This document shows positions 24,364-33,188 of a stretch of 64,000 nt of DNA, in pieces. The notes under the pieces were generated by a model, which searched no databases, was not told the DNA's origin, and was given only the letters and a program-made list of their open reading frames with translations. The position numbers were made by a program, and so were the translations under genes. Position 1 is the stretch's first letter. Each line of letters opens with the position of its first letter. Origin of the DNA: [Bacillus] selenitireducens MLS10 (GTDB taxonomy: Bacteria > Bacillota > Bacilli > Bacillales > Salisediminibacteriaceae); NCBI RefSeq assembly GCF_000093085.1, contig NC_014219.1, positions 2,224,384 to 2,288,383 on the forward strand. Reading direction: 5' to 3'.

Positions 24364-26049
24364 ATGGGTAGACGTTCGAAGATTTTAACAACATTTGCAT
24401 CATCTGCAAAAACACCGGTCTTTATCATTTCACTTATCTTTTCAATCACATTTGTTATTCTGGGCTTTTCACTGCCTAATTTCGAGACATATGTAGACAA
24501 TACATTTGCATGGATAGTGGAATATCTGGGCTGGACATTTATTTTGGGAGGCAGTGCGTTTGTAATCGTGGTCATTTTCCTGATTATAAGCCCAATTGGT
24601 GAAATTCGCCTGGGCGGCGATCGGGAAAAACCGGAATATTCAACAATGGCTTGGTTCTCCATGCTTTTCAGTGCCGGTATGGGGATTGGCCTCTTGTTCT
24701 GGGGGGTCTCAGAACCGATCAACCATTATGACTGGCCTGCAATGGGAGAAGGAGGAACCGAAGCCGCATTACATATGGCCATGCAATATTCCTTCTTTCA
24801 CTGGGGAGTGCATCCATGGGCCATCTATGCGATTGTAGCTGGATCACTCGCCTACTTCACCTATCGCAAGGGCCTGCCGATGCTGTTGAGTTCGACACTG
24901 GAACCGATCATCGGGGTTGAACGAATTAATGGGAAAACCGGTAACCTTGTTAATATCATTGCCGCAATTTCCACATTGTTTGGTATCTCAACTTCACTTG
25001 GTTTCGGCGTTATGCAGATCAGTGCAGGTATGGAACTGACCTTCGGCATTCCCGATGGCGAAATGCTTTGGGTTTCAATTATCGTTGTTGTGACACTGAT
25101 GGCAATTCTTTCGACAACATCAGGTATTGGCCGGGGAATTAAGTGGCTGAGTCAGATTAACCTGTCTGTTGCCGGATTATTGTTACTGTTTGTACTGATT
25201 CTTGGACCGACGTTATTTATTCTAAATTTATTCACGCATTCTTCAGGTGCTTATTTTCAAAACCTGATTTCGATGTCATTCGGACTTGATGCCGCAGGAG
25301 AAGGAACAGAAGGCTGGTATGATGCATGGACCATCTTCTACTGGGCATGGTGGATTTCCTGGGCACCATTCGTAGGAACGTTCATTGCGAGGGTTTCCCG
25401 AGGTCGAACCATCCGAAGTTTCGCGGCAGGCGTCATGCTGGTACCTACACTGTTAAGTATGTTCTGGTTCAGCGTTTTTGGCGGTGCTGCCCTGTATAAT
25501 GAACATTTTACAGGTGGGACGATTCTATCCGATGTAATGGAAAACGAAGCAATGGGCTTCTTCTCAATGCTGCAAACCTTCCCGTTCTCTGGCGTTTTGG
25601 TGGTCATTGCAATGCTTTCCCTGACGGCATTTTTTGTCACATCTTCCGACTCCGGGACGTATGTTATCGGCATGCTAACATCACAGGGGAACCCGAACCC
25701 GCCTTTATTATTAAGAATTACATGGGGCACAATTGAAGGTGCATTTGCCGCCGTACTGGTTCTTGCAGGTGGCCTGCAGGCCTTACAGACATCCGCGGTT
25801 GTTGGCGGATTCCCTTTCATGATCATCATGTTCTTAATGGTATTCGCTTTACTGAAAGCTTTGTTTGAGGAGTATAACAAGCAATCTCTTCCATCTGAAC
25901 GTACTCGAATCTTCGCAGCGCTCTCCGACCTCGAGCGTGAGCGTAAAATTGAAGGGGATGTCTTTAATGACACGCCTTTGAGTGACGAAGAGCTTGAAGA
26001 AATTGAACAGAAAGAACTCGAGGAACTTGAAAAAGAATACCGCGAATAA
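24364..26049 (+). CDS. BCCT family betaine/choline/carnitine transporter
   Basis: The 561-residue protein has 12 predicted membrane helices. It carries the sodium-coupled GMGIGLLFWGVSEPINHY motif and the family signature FYWAWWISWAPFVGTFIARV, whose tryptophans form the trimethylammonium-binding box. The last 60 residues are a strongly acidic, coiled C-terminal tail (EELEEIEQKELEELEKEY), which in other BCCT carriers senses osmotic stress. It is most like OpuD/BetL-type glycine betaine uptake systems; the exact substrate is not certain. AGGAGG precedes the ATG. The 285-bp upstream region is AT-rich with a GTCAG-N5-CTGAC hairpin, and no clear promoter was picked out. Confidence 0.93.
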   Translation: MGRRSKILTTFASSAKTPVFIISLIFSITFVILGFSLPNFETYVDNTFAWIVEYLGWTFILGGSAFVIVVIFLIISPIGEIRLGGDREKPEYSTMAWFSMLFSAGMGIGLLFWGVSEPINHYDWPAMGEGGTEAALHMAMQYSFFHWGVHPWAIYAIVAGSLAYFTYRKGLPMLLSSTLEPIIGVERINGKTGNLVNIIAAISTLFGISTSLGFGVMQISAGMELTFGIPDGEMLWVSIIVVVTLMAILSTTSGIGRGIKWLSQINLSVAGLLLLFVLILGPTLFILNLFTHSSGAYFQNLISMSFGLDAAGEGTEGWYDAWTIFYWAWWISWAPFVGTFIARVSRGRTIRSFAAGVMLVPTLLSMFWFSVFGGAALYNEHFTGGTILSDVMENEAMGFFSMLQTFPFSGVLVVIAMLSLTAFFVTSSDSGTYVIGMLTSQGNPNPPLLLRITWGTIEGAFAAVLVLAGGLQALQTSAVVGGFPFMIIMFLMVFALLKALFEEYNKQSLPSERTRIFAALSDLERERKIEGDVFNDTPLSDEELEEIEQKELEELEKEYRE

Positions 26050-26054
26050 AAGAA

Positions 26055-26081
26055 ACAGCCTGGCGTCCGCCAGGCTGTTTT
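26055..26081. terminator. Bidirectional terminator between BCCT and Lon-like genes
   Basis: ACAGCCTGGC (26055-26064) pairs with GCCAGGCTGT (26069-26078), with TTT on the plus side and TTTCTTTT on the minus side. Confidence 0.8.
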
Positions 26082-26131
26082 CCTGTTATTCAAATAAGTC
26101 TTCATATTCTGCTCTGAAAAGATGAAATGAA

Positions 26132-28555
26132 TCATAATGATTCGTTCTCACTGTTCGTTTCCTCATACATTTCATCAAATCGTCGCTCAGCCCGGGCAAA
26201 GATCGTCCCTTCCGGAAACGGAGATGCAGGATTGAGCGGATCGTAACCGGATGGCTGATCGGTCAAAATCTCCAAGCCTTCCGCGATATGTTCAATGGCC
26301 CAAACAGAAAAACGTTGTCCGTTCACTGCTTCAATAACGTCGTCATGAAGCATCAGCTGTTCGACATTTTGTTTTGGGATGATGACGCCCTGTTGCCCGT
26401 TTAGTCCACGTTGCTGACATATACGGAAAAAGCCTTCTATTTTTTCGTTAACGCCGCCAATCGGCTGTATCTCTCCCCACTGATTCACTGAACCGGTAAC
26501 AGCAATTCCCTGGTTGATCGGACAGCCTGACAGAGAAGACAGAAGGACATATAATTCTGTAGAAGAAGCACTGTCACCATCAATCAGCGCGTAGCTTTGC
26601 TCAAAAGTAATGCTCGCAGAAAGCGGGATAGGACGATTTTTGGCAAAAAGACCAGAAAGAAATCCTGTCAAAATGAGCATGCCTTTCTCATGAAATTGAC
26701 CACTGAGAGAGGCTTCTCTTTCGATGTTCACGATCCCCTGCTTGCCGGCAAACGTCTGGGCAGTTATCTTTGAAGGAATACCGAAAACCGCATCCCGCGA
26801 TCCCAATACAGCGAGCCCATTAATCTGGCCGGTTCGAAAACCTTCTGTTTCAATCATGATCCGTCCTGAATGAATCATCTCACGATACCGCTCCGGGATA
26901 TGACTCACCCTTTTCTCCTTCTCATAAAAAGCTTTGACGACATGCTCATCCATCACCGCATCCTGTAATTCCTCAGAAGCATAATAATTGGCTTCTATTA
27001 AAATTTGGGTAATTTCCTGAAAGCGAGTCGTCAACTTTAACTGTTCACTCACCATGCGTGAGCTGTAGTCGACAATTCGTGCAGCCGCCTTTTTGTGAAA
27101 CGGCAACAATCCTTCTTCTTTGCAAAAATATTTAATAAAATGAAACATCTTTAATGCATTGTCCTCTGATCGATCCATATGCGTGTCAAATTCCACCTTC
27201 ACGTTGAAGAGTTTATCAAAGTCCTCATCAACTTGAGAAAGGAGGTCATAGATCATATACGATCCGATAATAATGATTTTTATATCAAGGGGAACCGGCT
27301 GTGGCTTCATGCCCGATGATGGAAACATGCCCTTGTTTTCATGCGGATGTTCAAACTGAATTTTCCGTGCCTGTAAGACCCGTTTCAACGCAGACCATGC
27401 ATGAGGGTGCTGAAACAGCTCATTAGCCTGCAGAATCAAATATCCGCCATTGGCAAGATGAAGTGCCCCCGGTTTTATTTTAGTGAAGTCTGTCGTCATA
27501 TTACCAAGCTGTCCCTGATACTCAATGCGACCAAATAAGTTATCAAAAGTCGGGTTGGTTTCATAAACAACCGGTGCACTGGTTCGATCCCGATGGTTAA
27601 CGAACACGTTGACCGTATAGCGAAGAAACTGCTTTTCTTTCGGTCCGCCAAGTTGCGTGACAAGCTGTTCCTGCTGATCGTTTTCAGGAAAAAATAGACT
27701 GAAGTGATCGACCACATCATCAAAATAACTGTCGAGATACTGCAGAACCCGCTGCCTGTCCTTGTAAGATTCACGGAGGGGCCTGAATAAACCTTCAATT
27801 GCATAAGACACTGTTGATTGCATGAACGTATGGAGGGACTTCCTGAGGTCTTCTTCGAGCTTTTGAATATGCTGGATCGTATCCTGTATCTGTTCTTCCA
27901 CCTGATCATCGGCACGAAGTAATTCATCTTTTTTATCCTCGGGTAAATTCATAAATGCCTCATTTGTCAGAGCTTTCCCTTCTGACATCGGATACGTATT
28001 GATACCGTCAGGTGATTTCTCGACATAGATCCCTTTCTCATTTGCGAACGAATCAATCTTTCTCCAAGCATTCTCAACCTGAGATTTGAACGAATCAATC
28101 CTTTTGCGTTTTTCTGCCTCAAATTCGTCTGTTGAGAACGCTGTACGGATTTCTCTTTCGATATCAAGAAGCAACGTTTCCATATCTCTTCTGAAGACAT
28201 GCCCCTTCCCGGATGGGAACGGGATCAGAAAAGGGCGATCCGGATCATCAAAATTATAAACATAACACCAATCGCTCGGAACAGGACGTTCTTTTGCAAG
28301 GCGTCTTACGGTCTGAATCGTATACGTGACCCTGCCTGTACCTGTTGGTCCCACCACAAAAAGGTTGTAGCCTGCCTGTTTCACCCCGAGACCGAAGGCC
28401 ATCGCTTTTTCTGCCCGTTCCTGGCCAATCATGTCATGAAAATCACCCTTCAGATCATCAGTAGTTTCAAAAGGAATCCAATCGGTTTGGCAACGTGCTT
28501 TTAAATGATCCGTATTCAATTTTCTTTTAGTTTTAAATCCGTTCATCGAAGTCAT
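26132..28555 (-). CDS. Lon-like ATP-dependent protease (AAA_32 / S16 peptidase)
   Basis: The 807-residue protein joins an AAA domain with Walker A VVGPTGTGRVTYT near residue 73 to a long helical insertion (about 170-300). The sensor/LID region follows, then a C-terminal Lon protease domain. The protease serine is in DGDSASSTELY and the dyad lysine in GGVNEKIEGFF, so the active site is intact. It belongs to the LonB/LonC-like group (PF13654 plus PF05362) and lacks the classical Lon N-domain. Arginine replaces lysine in the Walker A GKT position (GTGRVT), so ATP hydrolysis may be weak, as in ATP-independent LonC. GGGGGGA precedes the ATG at 28555. Confidence 0.85.
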   Translation of the reverse strand: MTSMNGFKTKRKLNTDHLKARCQTDWIPFETTDDLKGDFHDMIGQERAEKAMAFGLGVKQAGYNLFVVGPTGTGRVTYTIQTVRRLAKERPVPSDWCYVYNFDDPDRPFLIPFPSGKGHVFRRDMETLLLDIEREIRTAFSTDEFEAEKRKRIDSFKSQVENAWRKIDSFANEKGIYVEKSPDGINTYPMSEGKALTNEAFMNLPEDKKDELLRADDQVEEQIQDTIQHIQKLEEDLRKSLHTFMQSTVSYAIEGLFRPLRESYKDRQRVLQYLDSYFDDVVDHFSLFFPENDQQEQLVTQLGGPKEKQFLRYTVNVFVNHRDRTSAPVVYETNPTFDNLFGRIEYQGQLGNMTTDFTKIKPGALHLANGGYLILQANELFQHPHAWSALKRVLQARKIQFEHPHENKGMFPSSGMKPQPVPLDIKIIIIGSYMIYDLLSQVDEDFDKLFNVKVEFDTHMDRSEDNALKMFHFIKYFCKEEGLLPFHKKAAARIVDYSSRMVSEQLKLTTRFQEITQILIEANYYASEELQDAVMDEHVVKAFYEKEKRVSHIPERYREMIHSGRIMIETEGFRTGQINGLAVLGSRDAVFGIPSKITAQTFAGKQGIVNIEREASLSGQFHEKGMLILTGFLSGLFAKNRPIPLSASITFEQSYALIDGDSASSTELYVLLSSLSGCPINQGIAVTGSVNQWGEIQPIGGVNEKIEGFFRICQQRGLNGQQGVIIPKQNVEQLMLHDDVIEAVNGQRFSVWAIEHIAEGLEILTDQPSGYDPLNPASPFPEGTIFARAERRFDEMYEETNSENESL

Positions 28556-28639
28556 GAAAAATCCCCCCAACATTATCAAAAGTAACCTTGATGATTACTT
28601 TGACATGCCGGGAGGAAATCCCTGCTTACAAGCATATAA

Positions 28640-31201
28640 TTACAAGCGTTCCGGTCTGTGAAGCAGATAACCCTGAACATCAAAGTCACCCAACTCTTGC
28701 AATAATTTAAGCTGGTTCTCCGATTCCACACCCTCGATCACAGGAGCAATGTGAAATGCTTCAGCAATCTTAATAATTGCATTGAGTAAAACCAGATGTT
28801 TATCATTGGTCAAGACCTGATCGGTAATCGATTTGTCAATTTTGACTTCATCTATCAGCATATTTTGCAAATAACTCAAGGACGCATATCCGGATCCAAA
28901 ATCATCAAGAGAGATCAAAAATCCATTATCTCTGATTGAGCGAAGCAAATTATTAACAAGGTTCAGATCCTCAAGGAAGACATCTTCTGTAATTTCCAAC
29001 ATAACCGTATCCCGGTCAATCTTATGTCTCTTCCTCATGTTATTCAGCCATTGACTGAAATCCTTTTTTAAAAGTACCCTGGGTGAGAGATTGATGGATA
29101 CTTTAATATCAGCACCATACTTTGCTTTCAGTTCAGGCAGATCATGAAATACACGATTGATGGACCATTCAGAAAGCAGATCGATAGCCTCACTCTTACT
29201 GAACACAGGAATAAATTCACCCGGGCCTACATTTCCGAGCAATTTACTCTCCCACCGCGCAAGTGCTTCAACACCGGTCACTTTCCCCGACGTATTATTC
29301 ATTTTTTGCTGATATTCCATCCGAAATTCATTCTCTTTCAGTCCATTGCGTAAGCCTTTTTGGATATCGTTAATCCTTTGAAGATCCAAGTACATCCAAT
29401 TCATGTATGCGTGAATGGCAGCTCCCCCGGATTCTTTTGCAGACTTAAGCGCTAAAGTCGCTTCATGGTAAGCTTTTTCAAATGAGTGGGCAGATGGGTC
29501 AAAGAGTGTGTAACCAACAGAAAAATGCAAGAATTGCGGAATACTTCCTCCTTCGAATGAATGATGTACTCGCTCTTCAAGACTATTTAAGAAATGCTGA
29601 TCGTGCCAGAGATCATTCGAATTCAAACATACCATGAACTCATCCGATGAAATACGGCTTACGAAACCATTCGAACTCACCAAACTGTTCAAGATGTGTC
29701 CTGTTTCGATCAATATATTATCACCTGTTGCAGAACCGTAGATCGTATTGAGCATGCTGAAGTCATCTATATCGAGCATGATCAGATGGCAGGCACCTGA
29801 ACTTTCAGACTCTAAAAGACTTCTTTCAAATCCGTAACGATTTAACAGTCCGGTAAGCTGATCGTGATATGCCATGTAAACCAGCTGGTTTTCGAGCTTT
29901 TCTTTCTCCGTCACATCGTAGCCGACACTGATAAATTCTGATACGGCTCCGTCGTGGTATCTTGTCACATAGACATTCCATTCGATAATCAGGGTATCAG
30001 CATGACCGTATGCGGAAATTCTCAATGTCTTTGGTTGCCCCGTTTCCACCAGCATATTGATATGTTCTTTCAGCGTTTCGAATGATTCTTCATCCATATA
30101 AGAGGACAAATGAGAAAGGTCTTGTTCCTCAGATTTCGCTTGCAGTGTCTGCTGAAACGCACGGTTTGTAAAAGAAAGATTACAGTCACGATCAAACTTA
30201 CAGACGAGTTCACTCTGTGAATCCATAATGGTTTGAAGTTGTCGATTACTGTGTGACAAGTCATCGGAAATGCGCTTTCGTTCAAGGACATTTAATAAAA
30301 AATGACTCAATTGTAACAAAATTTTCTTTTCTATTTCAGAGAATGGGTGATAATCAGAAACCGACTCGAATCCGACGAAACCAAAACAGATGCCTTTCCT
30401 CATCATGGGTACTGTCAGGATACTTTTCACACCCTGAGGTTCAAGAATTTGACGCACCCGGTCATGTTCAGGAAGCAAATAAATATTGTTGATCATCACT
30501 TCCTCACCCGCACGGTGCCTGTTTACCCAGTCGGGTATATCGTTAAGCGGTATTTTCTGCAGTTGATCAATTTGAGGTTCAATTCCCTCTTCACACCATT
30601 CGTGGGTGTTCGATGTCATATCAAGGATAAAATCATAGTGAAAAATATAAGCACGATCAACAGAAACAAATCTGCCGAATGCCCGCAAAGCATCTGTAAT
30701 CCTGTCATCAAATTCCCGGTTATCGAGTTCAACCGCATTGGTCATCACGGTTGAAAGCAACTGGTGAAGTTCATTCGATTCGACCAGGCGGAGCCTGAAA
30801 TCTTCATTCTGCTTTTCCAGTCGTTTTTTATCGGTGATATCCCGGAATGTTGCACGTGTGTAACAAGGATTCCCGCTATCATCCCACTTACTGTCGATAT
30901 ATCCCTGGACATCCAGGCGTTCTCCGCTTTTCGTGATAAAAGCAGCTTCAACTTCACCAACGGAGAGCCCTGCGAGGACCCGTTTAAAAATTGATTTACA
31001 ATGCGCGACAGAATCCGGATGAAAAACGTCTTCAACAGTGAGAGTCAGCGCTTCTTTTTTCGTATAACCAAGGGTGTTGCACCATGACTGATTTACGTAT
31101 AGAAAGTCACCGTTTTTATCGGCACACTGAATCAAATCCGATGATTGTTCAACGAGATCTGCGAACTGAGAAGGATCGAAAACGCCATATGGTTCATTCA
31201 T
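28640..31201 (-). CDS. PAS-GAF-PAS-GGDEF-EAL protein (c-di-GMP phosphodiesterase)
   Basis: The 853-residue soluble sensor has a PAS domain (about 12-125), a GAF domain (about 140-310), a second PAS (about 315-435), a GGDEF domain (about 440-600) and an EAL domain (about 605-853). The GGDEF site reads SSDEF, so it is not expected to make c-di-GMP. The EAL domain keeps VEALARW, INLSPRVL, EITEDVF, DDFGSGYASL, KIDKS and EGVE, so hydrolysis to pGpG is likely. A CGGAGG site precedes the ATG. It may oppose the cyclase at 18.3 kb. No signal peptide or membrane helix is seen; the inputs are probably cytoplasmic small molecules or redox. Confidence 0.9.
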   Translation of the reverse strand: MNEPYGVFDPSQFADLVEQSSDLIQCADKNGDFLYVNQSWCNTLGYTKKEALTLTVEDVFHPDSVAHCKSIFKRVLAGLSVGEVEAAFITKSGERLDVQGYIDSKWDDSGNPCYTRATFRDITDKKRLEKQNEDFRLRLVESNELHQLLSTVMTNAVELDNREFDDRITDALRAFGRFVSVDRAYIFHYDFILDMTSNTHEWCEEGIEPQIDQLQKIPLNDIPDWVNRHRAGEEVMINNIYLLPEHDRVRQILEPQGVKSILTVPMMRKGICFGFVGFESVSDYHPFSEIEKKILLQLSHFLLNVLERKRISDDLSHSNRQLQTIMDSQSELVCKFDRDCNLSFTNRAFQQTLQAKSEEQDLSHLSSYMDEESFETLKEHINMLVETGQPKTLRISAYGHADTLIIEWNVYVTRYHDGAVSEFISVGYDVTEKEKLENQLVYMAYHDQLTGLLNRYGFERSLLESESSGACHLIMLDIDDFSMLNTIYGSATGDNILIETGHILNSLVSSNGFVSRISSDEFMVCLNSNDLWHDQHFLNSLEERVHHSFEGGSIPQFLHFSVGYTLFDPSAHSFEKAYHEATLALKSAKESGGAAIHAYMNWMYLDLQRINDIQKGLRNGLKENEFRMEYQQKMNNTSGKVTGVEALARWESKLLGNVGPGEFIPVFSKSEAIDLLSEWSINRVFHDLPELKAKYGADIKVSINLSPRVLLKKDFSQWLNNMRKRHKIDRDTVMLEITEDVFLEDLNLVNNLLRSIRDNGFLISLDDFGSGYASLSYLQNMLIDEVKIDKSITDQVLTNDKHLVLLNAIIKIAEAFHIAPVIEGVESENQLKLLQELGDFDVQGYLLHRPERL

Positions 31202-31259
31202 AATGAAACCTCCGTTTGCAGGATAACATGTATCTTTTTTTACCCCTCAATCCGGTATT

Positions 31260-32450
31260 CTAACCCTCTTGTGTGGTTGCAGCCAGTAAAGACTGTCTGA
31301 TGTCAGCCCATATATCTTCTTTATGTTCGAGCCCGGCTGATATACGGATCAGCGAATCATTAATCCCCATTTTCAAACGTTCTTCTTCCGGAACAACAGC
31401 ATGAGTCATTGAGGCAGGGTGCTGAATCAGTGTTTCTGCATCACCGAGGCTCACCGCCCGTTTGCAAAGCTTAAGATGATTCAGAAAAGACTGTGCCGCT
31501 TTTTTTCCTCCATCTATCTCAAAGCTGATCATACCGCCAGGTTTTCTCATCTGTTTTTGTGTGATTTTATGATCAGGAAAGGAACTGTCTCCCGGATAGA
31601 TGATTGATGTCACACCATCAGCCTGCTTTAATTTATCAAAAAGGAATGCTGCATTCTCACAGTGACGGTCCATGCGCACACCCAGCGTTTTGATACCTCT
31701 TAAAAGAAGCCAGGCATCAAAAGGTCCAAGCACCGCACCGATATCTTTTAGTGTGGACATACGGATAATATCCATATCTTCTTTTGGACCACACACAATA
31801 CCCGCTATGACATCACCGTGCCCGCTGATGTACTTAGTTGCACTGTGAAGGATAAAATCAGCTCCTGATAGGGATGGCTGCTGTAAATAAGGTGATGAGA
31901 ACGTATTATCAACGACTACTTTTAAACCGTGTTTTTTTGCAAAGGCTGTGACCATTTCCAAATCTACAACTTTCATTGTCGGATTAATCGGTGTTTCAAC
32001 ATAGATGACCTTTGTTTCAGGAACGAGAACTTGTTCTAGACTCGATTCATCGTCCATATGGATCAAATCATACGTTAATCCGTATTTATCTCTGAACAAT
32101 TCAAGAAATCCATACGTACAACCATATACCCCCCGGGTTACAATGACATGATCCCCACTATTCAAAAGATGCATCAATACCGCGGAAACGGCTCCCATAC
32201 CTGATGCGAATGCTACAGCACTTTCCGTTGCTTCGAGGTCTGCCATTTTATGTTCAAGCTCTGCAACCGTGGGATTTCCAAGGCGGGTGTACATATAACC
32301 CTCTTCTTCTCCCGCAAATCGCCTCTCCCCTTCCTCAGCATTGCCGAAAACAAAGGTCGACGTCTGATACAATGGTTGCGTGAGGCTTCCATAGTGGCGT
32401 TCCTGGTCAAAATGACTGTGAATGATTCTGGTTTCCAAATGTTTATCCAT
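31260..32450 (-). CDS. mgl: Methionine gamma-lyase
   Basis: The 396-residue PLP enzyme is in the Cys/Met metabolism family. The PLP lysine lies in HSATKYISGHGDVIAG. GVYGCTYGFLELF holds the cysteine that marks methionine gamma-lyase (Cys116 of the Pseudomonas enzyme) rather than cystathionine enzymes. It splits methionine to methanethiol, ammonia and 2-oxobutyrate. AGGGAGGT precedes the ATG at 32450, and the upstream in-frame starts lack one. A cre-like site covers the predicted transcription start, so expression is probably catabolite-repressed. Cystathionine gamma-lyase activity remains possible. Confidence 0.88.
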   Translation of the reverse strand: MDKHLETRIIHSHFDQERHYGSLTQPLYQTSTFVFGNAEEGERRFAGEEEGYMYTRLGNPTVAELEHKMADLEATESAVAFASGMGAVSAVLMHLLNSGDHVIVTRGVYGCTYGFLELFRDKYGLTYDLIHMDDESSLEQVLVPETKVIYVETPINPTMKVVDLEMVTAFAKKHGLKVVVDNTFSSPYLQQPSLSGADFILHSATKYISGHGDVIAGIVCGPKEDMDIIRMSTLKDIGAVLGPFDAWLLLRGIKTLGVRMDRHCENAAFLFDKLKQADGVTSIIYPGDSSFPDHKITQKQMRKPGGMISFEIDGGKKAAQSFLNHLKLCKRAVSLGDAETLIQHPASMTHAVVPEEERLKMGINDSLIRISAGLEHKEDIWADIRQSLLAATTQEG

Positions 32451-32527
32451 GCGATAACCTCCCTTGATGTGTAGCCGCAGATTTACGGCCGATGTTGCTG
32501 AAACAGAATTCAAGCAAAAAAACAATA

Positions 32528-32541
32528 ATAAAGCGCTTACA
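32528..32541 (-). promoter_or_regulatory. cre-like CcpA operator at the methionine gamma-lyase start site
   Basis: TGTAAGCGCTTTAT on the minus strand matches the Bacillus cre consensus TGWAANCGNTNWCA at 12 of 14 positions. It lies just after the -10 box, over the predicted transcription start. Confidence 0.55.
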
Positions 32542-32546
32542 TTACT

Positions 32547-32575
32547 ATTATAACCTTCTTCTTTATATCTGTCCC
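32547..32575 (-). promoter_or_regulatory. Predicted promoter of methionine gamma-lyase
   Basis: GGGACA (32570-32575) and a perfect TATAAT (32547-32552) with a 17-bp spacer on the minus strand. Confidence 0.5.
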
Positions 32576-32689
32576 TCTAATATCCAAAAGTAATCCAAAC
32601 CGATGGTCATGCGCTTTAATAAGAAAAGTTTCGTCATGCAGGCAGGATCTTTATGGCTCCAACGTTCATCCATTTGCGCTTCGTAACGA

Positions 32690-32722
32690 AAACCGGCACC
32701 CGTCAGAAGACGGATACCGGTT
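32690..32722 (-). terminator. Terminator-like hairpin after the hypothetical gene at 32737
   Basis: On the minus strand AACCGGTATCCGTC pairs with GACGGGTGCCGGTT (minor mismatches), followed by TTCGTTACG. The T-run is short. Confidence 0.55.
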
Positions 32723-32736
32723 CATTAAAGTATAAG

Positions 32737-33117
32737 TTAATTATTTTGAATGAGATTTAAATGCAGCTGCCGTTCATTAACTTCAGAATAACCGTTCGAG
32801 GTTAAATAGCGGAGTACAGCCCGCTCCTGATATTGTTTTGTTACCTTTGATTCATCAGGAACAAAGTTCATTCTCGGATATGCGGATTGGTGTGACGGGA
32901 TTTGCAAATCCTCGGGATTCAACACTACCTTACCGTTTAACATAAACTGCAAAGCACCAAAATCGCCACGATAGGCTCTTAACGGGCCGATTTCAAAAGT
33001 GATTTGGTTCAATTGGATGACCATACAAGTCTCAGCCACTGCCATTAATTCCTGAATCATTTTACTATCTTCAACTATAATCGCAAATCGGTTTTCACGT
33101 CTGACAAACGACATCAT
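32737..33117 (-). CDS. Hypothetical protein, 126 aa
   Basis: I do not recognise this family. The protein is soluble: an N-terminal alpha/beta half (RFAIIVEDSKMIQELMAVAE, then VIQLNQITFEIGPL) and a polar C-terminal half rich in charged and glutamine residues. It has no cysteine pair, signal peptide or membrane helix. The ATG at 33117 follows GGGGTG. It lies 71 bp downstream of the multidrug exporter gene, and a long dyad sits between the two, so it probably has its own regulated promoter. A terminator-like hairpin follows. Confidence 0.65.
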   Translation of the reverse strand: MMSFVRRENRFAIIVEDSKMIQELMAVAETCMVIQLNQITFEIGPLRAYRGDFGALQFMLNGKVVLNPEDLQIPSHQSAYPRMNFVPDESKVTKQYQERAVLRYLTSNGYSEVNERQLHLNLIQNN

Positions 33118-33131
33118 CTGTATCACACCCC

Positions 33132-33160
33132 TTAGTATGAGTAAGCTTACCATATACTAA
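33132..33160. promoter_or_regulatory. Extended inverted repeat upstream of the 126-aa hypothetical gene
   Basis: TTAGTAT (33132-33138) and ATACTAA (33154-33160) flank the perfect palindrome GTAAGCTTAC (33141-33150). The whole forms a 29-bp dyad placed 15 bp before the gene start and is a good operator candidate. Confidence 0.45.
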
Positions 33161-33188
33161 AGAGTGATTCCAATACAAAGGTTATACA

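Noticed and set aside
25338-26135. 265-codon minus-strand frame opposite the BCCT gene
   Set aside because: Serine-rich low-complexity translation from the antisense of acidic codons; the bidirectional terminator lies inside it.
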